Assembly (NCBI RefSeq): GCF_014649755.1
Contig: NZ_BMTQ01000016.1
Coordinates: 117,244-181,243 of the forward strand
From: Streptomyces litmocidini
GTDB lineage: Bacteria; Actinomycetota; Actinomycetes; Streptomycetales; Streptomycetaceae
DNA: 64,000 nucleotides
Direction: 5' to 3'
Shown: positions 62,040 through 64,000 of the stretch, piece after piece
How the letters are laid out: each line of letters starts with the position of its first letter
Numbering within the stretch: position 1 is the stretch's first letter
Program-made: the position numbers and the translations under genes
Notes under the pieces: generated by a model
Seen by the model: only the letters and a program-made list of their open reading frames with translations
Told to the model about the DNA's origin: nothing
Databases searched by the model: none

Positions 62040-63725
62040 TTGAGTCATCCGCATCCTGAGCTCGGCGCCCCGCCGAAGCTGCCCAAGGGCGGCCTGCGCG
62101 TCATCCCGCTCGGCGGCCTCGGCGAGATCGGCCGCAACATGACGGTCTTCGAGTTCGACGGCCGGCTTCTGATCGTCGACTGCGGCGTCCTCTTCCCCGA
62201 GGAGGAGCAGCCCGGCGTCGACCTGATCCTGCCCGACTTCACCATCATCCGGGACCGCCTCGACGACATCGAGGGCATCGTGCTCACGCACGGGCACGAG
62301 GACCACATCGGTGCCGTCCCCTACCTGCTCCGGCTGAAGCCGGACATCCCGCTCATCGGCTCCAAGCTGACCCTCGCCCTGATCGAGGCGAAGCTCCAGG
62401 AGCACCGCATCCGCCCCTACACCCTCGAGGTGAAGGAGGGCGACCGCGAGACCCTGGGCCCCTTCGACTGCGAGTTCATCGCCGTCAACCACTCCATCCC
62501 GGACGCCCTGGCCGTCGCCGTCCGCACCCCCGCGGGCATGGTCGTCGCCACCGGCGACTTCAAGATGGACCAGCTCCCGATGGACGGCCGCCTCACCGAC
62601 CTCCACGCGTTCGCGCGGCTCAGCGAGGAGGGCATCGACCTCCTCCTGTCCGACTCGACGAACGCCGAGGTCCCGGGCTTCGTCCCGCCGGAGCGGGACA
62701 TCTCCAACGTCCTGCGGAACGTCTTCGCGAACGCCCCGAAGCGCATCATCGTGGCCAGCTTCGCCAGCCACGTGCACCGCATCCAGCAGATCATCGACGC
62801 CGCCCACGAGTACGGCCGTCGCGTCGCCTTCGTGGGCCGCTCGATGGTCCGGAACATGGGCATCGCCCGTGACCTGGGCTACCTCCGCGTCCCGGCCGGT
62901 CTCGTCGTGGACGTGAAGACCCTCGACGACCTGCCGGACGACGAGGTCGTGCTGGTCTGCACGGGCTCCCAGGGCGAGCCCATGGCGGCCCTGTCCCGCA
63001 TGGCCAACCGCGACCACCAGATCCGCATCGTCCCCGGCGACACGGTGATCCTCGCGTCCTCCCTCATCCCGGGCAACGAGAACGCGGTCTACCGCGTGAT
63101 CAACGGCCTGACCCGATGGGGCGCGAACGTGGTCCACAAGGGCAACGCCAAGGTCCACGTCTCGGGCCACGCCTCGGCCGGCGAGCTGCTGTACTTCTAC
63201 AACATCTGCAAGCCGAAGAACCTCATGCCGGTCCACGGCGAATGGCGCCACCTGCGCGCCAACGCCGAGCTCGGCGCGATGACGGGCATCCCCAAGGACC
63301 ACATCGTCATCGCCGAGGACGGCGTCGTCGTCGACCTGGTCGACGGCCGCGCCCGCATCACCGGCAAGGTCCAGGCGGGTTACGTGTACGTGGACGGCCT
63401 CTCGGTCGGCGACGTCACCGAGACCTCCCTCAAGGACCGCCGCATCCTCGGCGAGGAGGGCATCATCTCGGTCTTCGTCGTCGTCGACTCGTCGACCGGC
63501 AAGATCGTGGGCGGCCCGCACGTCCACGCCCGGGGCTCCGGCATCGACGACTCCGCCTTCGACGCGGTGGTCCCGAAGATCGACCAGGCGCTCAACAAGT
63601 CGGCCCAGGACGGTGTGGTCGAACCCCACCAGCTCCAGCAGCTGATCCGCCGCTCCGTCGGCAAGTGGGTCTCCGACACCTACCGCCGGCGACCGATGAT
63701 CCTCCCGGTCGTCGTCGAGGTCTGA
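62040..63725 (+). CDS. rnj: Ribonuclease J
   Basis: The 561-residue beta-CASP metallo-beta-lactamase ribonuclease has 5'-3' exo- and endonuclease activity in mRNA decay and rRNA processing. The metal motif is HGHEDHIGA (H84 to H89). Others are GGLGEIGRNM, VDCGVLFPEEEQPGVDLILPDF, the beta-CASP SFASHVHRIQQI, SQGEPMAAL, HVSGHASAGE and PVHGEWRHL. A TTG start at 62040 is well placed after GAGGAGAG and gives the 561-residue length expected for Streptomyces RNase J. It ends at an 18-bp hairpin. Confidence 0.96.
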   Translation: MSHPHPELGAPPKLPKGGLRVIPLGGLGEIGRNMTVFEFDGRLLIVDCGVLFPEEEQPGVDLILPDFTIIRDRLDDIEGIVLTHGHEDHIGAVPYLLRLKPDIPLIGSKLTLALIEAKLQEHRIRPYTLEVKEGDRETLGPFDCEFIAVNHSIPDALAVAVRTPAGMVVATGDFKMDQLPMDGRLTDLHAFARLSEEGIDLLLSDSTNAEVPGFVPPERDISNVLRNVFANAPKRIIVASFASHVHRIQQIIDAAHEYGRRVAFVGRSMVRNMGIARDLGYLRVPAGLVVDVKTLDDLPDDEVVLVCTGSQGEPMAALSRMANRDHQIRIVPGDTVILASSLIPGNENAVYRVINGLTRWGANVVHKGNAKVHVSGHASAGELLYFYNICKPKNLMPVHGEWRHLRANAELGAMTGIPKDHIVIAEDGVVVDLVDGRARITGKVQAGYVYVDGLSVGDVTETSLKDRRILGEEGIISVFVVVDSSTGKIVGGPHVHARGSGIDDSAFDAVVPKIDQALNKSAQDGVVEPHQLQQLIRRSVGKWVSDTYRRRPMILPVVVEV

Positions 63726-63747
63726 GACGCCTGACCAGCGCAACAGC

Positions 63748-63787
63748 GGAGCGGGGCCCCTCGATTTGCATCGAGGGGCCCCGCTCC
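63748..63787 (+). terminator. 18-bp perfect hairpin after rnj
   Basis: Arms 63748-63765 and 63770-63787 with loop TTGC, 22 nt after the rnj stop. Confidence 0.88.
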
Positions 63788-63819
63788 AGTACGTTTACGG
63801 CTCCGCCAGATCGGGAAGT

Positions 63820-64000
63820 ACCCGGCGCCGCTGTGCGCCCGGAGGACGAACCGGGAGGCGGGAAATTCCGACTCAGAACTTCTGATAAAGTCGGAACGCG
63901 CCGGAAGGCCTCGAAGAAAACAAATTCGGGACCGGAAAGCGCCGAGGAAATCGGATCGGAAAGATCTGATAGAGTCGGAAACGAAGGAAGCGCCCGGAGG
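63820..64000 (+). promoter_or_regulatory. Probable rRNA operon promoter/leader region, cut by the right edge
   Basis: Two copies of TCTGATARAGTCGGAA (63881-63896 and 63965-63980), 84 bp apart, each contain a -10-like TAAAGT or TAGAGT. The region is A/G-rich (GAAGAAAACAAATTCGGGAC, GGAAAGCGCCGAGGAAATCGG) and unlike the rest of the window. From memory, Streptomyces rrn operons carry such TCTGATAGAGTCGGAAAC segments upstream of 16S rRNA. The 16S gene itself would begin beyond the window. Confidence 0.6.

Overview
The window is chromosomal DNA of a high-GC actinomycete, almost certainly a Streptomyces. The evidence is extreme GC at third codon positions, frequent GTG starts and one TTG start, spacer-free GC hairpins as terminators, TANNNT -10 boxes, and a gene order matching the core Streptomyces block dxr-rseP-ispG-proS-rimP-nusA-infB-rbfA-truB-ribF, then an ESX (type VII) locus, then rpsO-pnp-M16 peptidase-dapB-dapA-rnj. 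Assignment to genus is from gene order and protein similarity as I recall them; species cannot be told.

Layout. 1-7.4 kb: the end of an EamA transporter, an aldehyde dehydrogenase, a small monooxygenase facing an acyl-CoA dehydrogenase, and a divergent MFS exporter/TetR pair with two identical-geometry operators. 7.5-16.4 kb: an EPSP-synthase-like gene, the isoprenoid genes dxr and ispG around the site-2 protease rseP, two GNAT acetyltransferases and proS. 17-20 kb, minus strand: a lipoprotein, a DUF4439 protein, a kinase-fold protein that has lost its catalytic residues, and an SPFH protein. 20-27 kb: the translation/RNA operon rimP-nusA-ylxR-infB-DUF503-rbfA-truB. 27-32 kb: a large protein joining a dead trypsin-like domain, a variant P-loop and probable helical repeats, followed by ribF. 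32.5-38.2 kb, minus strand: a complete five-gene oligopeptide-type ABC importer. 38.4-54 kb: the ESX secretion locus (ParA-like EspI-type ATPase, EccE, EccB, mycosin, two WXG100 proteins, EccC, EccD, plus an orphan DUF397). 54-64 kb: rpsO-pnp-M16 peptidase, dapB, small membrane proteins, dapA and RNase J. The last ~180 bases look like the promoter/leader region of an rRNA operon.

The most unusual non-coding content is a family of ~210-250 bp composite palindromes present three times (7530-7777, 16567-16813, 32138-32346), always between genes. Each has a central stem and two end hairpins whose stems differ by compensating changes. Two copies carry a nested ~42 bp element in an end hairpin. One copy is preceded by a 44-bp tandem array. 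A second unusual structure is the infB leader, where ylxR is linked through a 19-codon frame and three tiny reading frames chained by ATGA overlaps to the infB start.

How the genes work together: ispG and dxr serve the MEP isoprenoid pathway; rimP/nusA/infB/rbfA/truB/rpsO/pnp/rnj cover ribosome maturation, initiation and RNA turnover; dapA/dapB make diaminopimelate and lysine; the ecc/mycP/esx genes form one secretion machine. Apart from the repeats, I see no transposase, phage gene, CRISPR array, tRNA gene or biosynthetic cluster.
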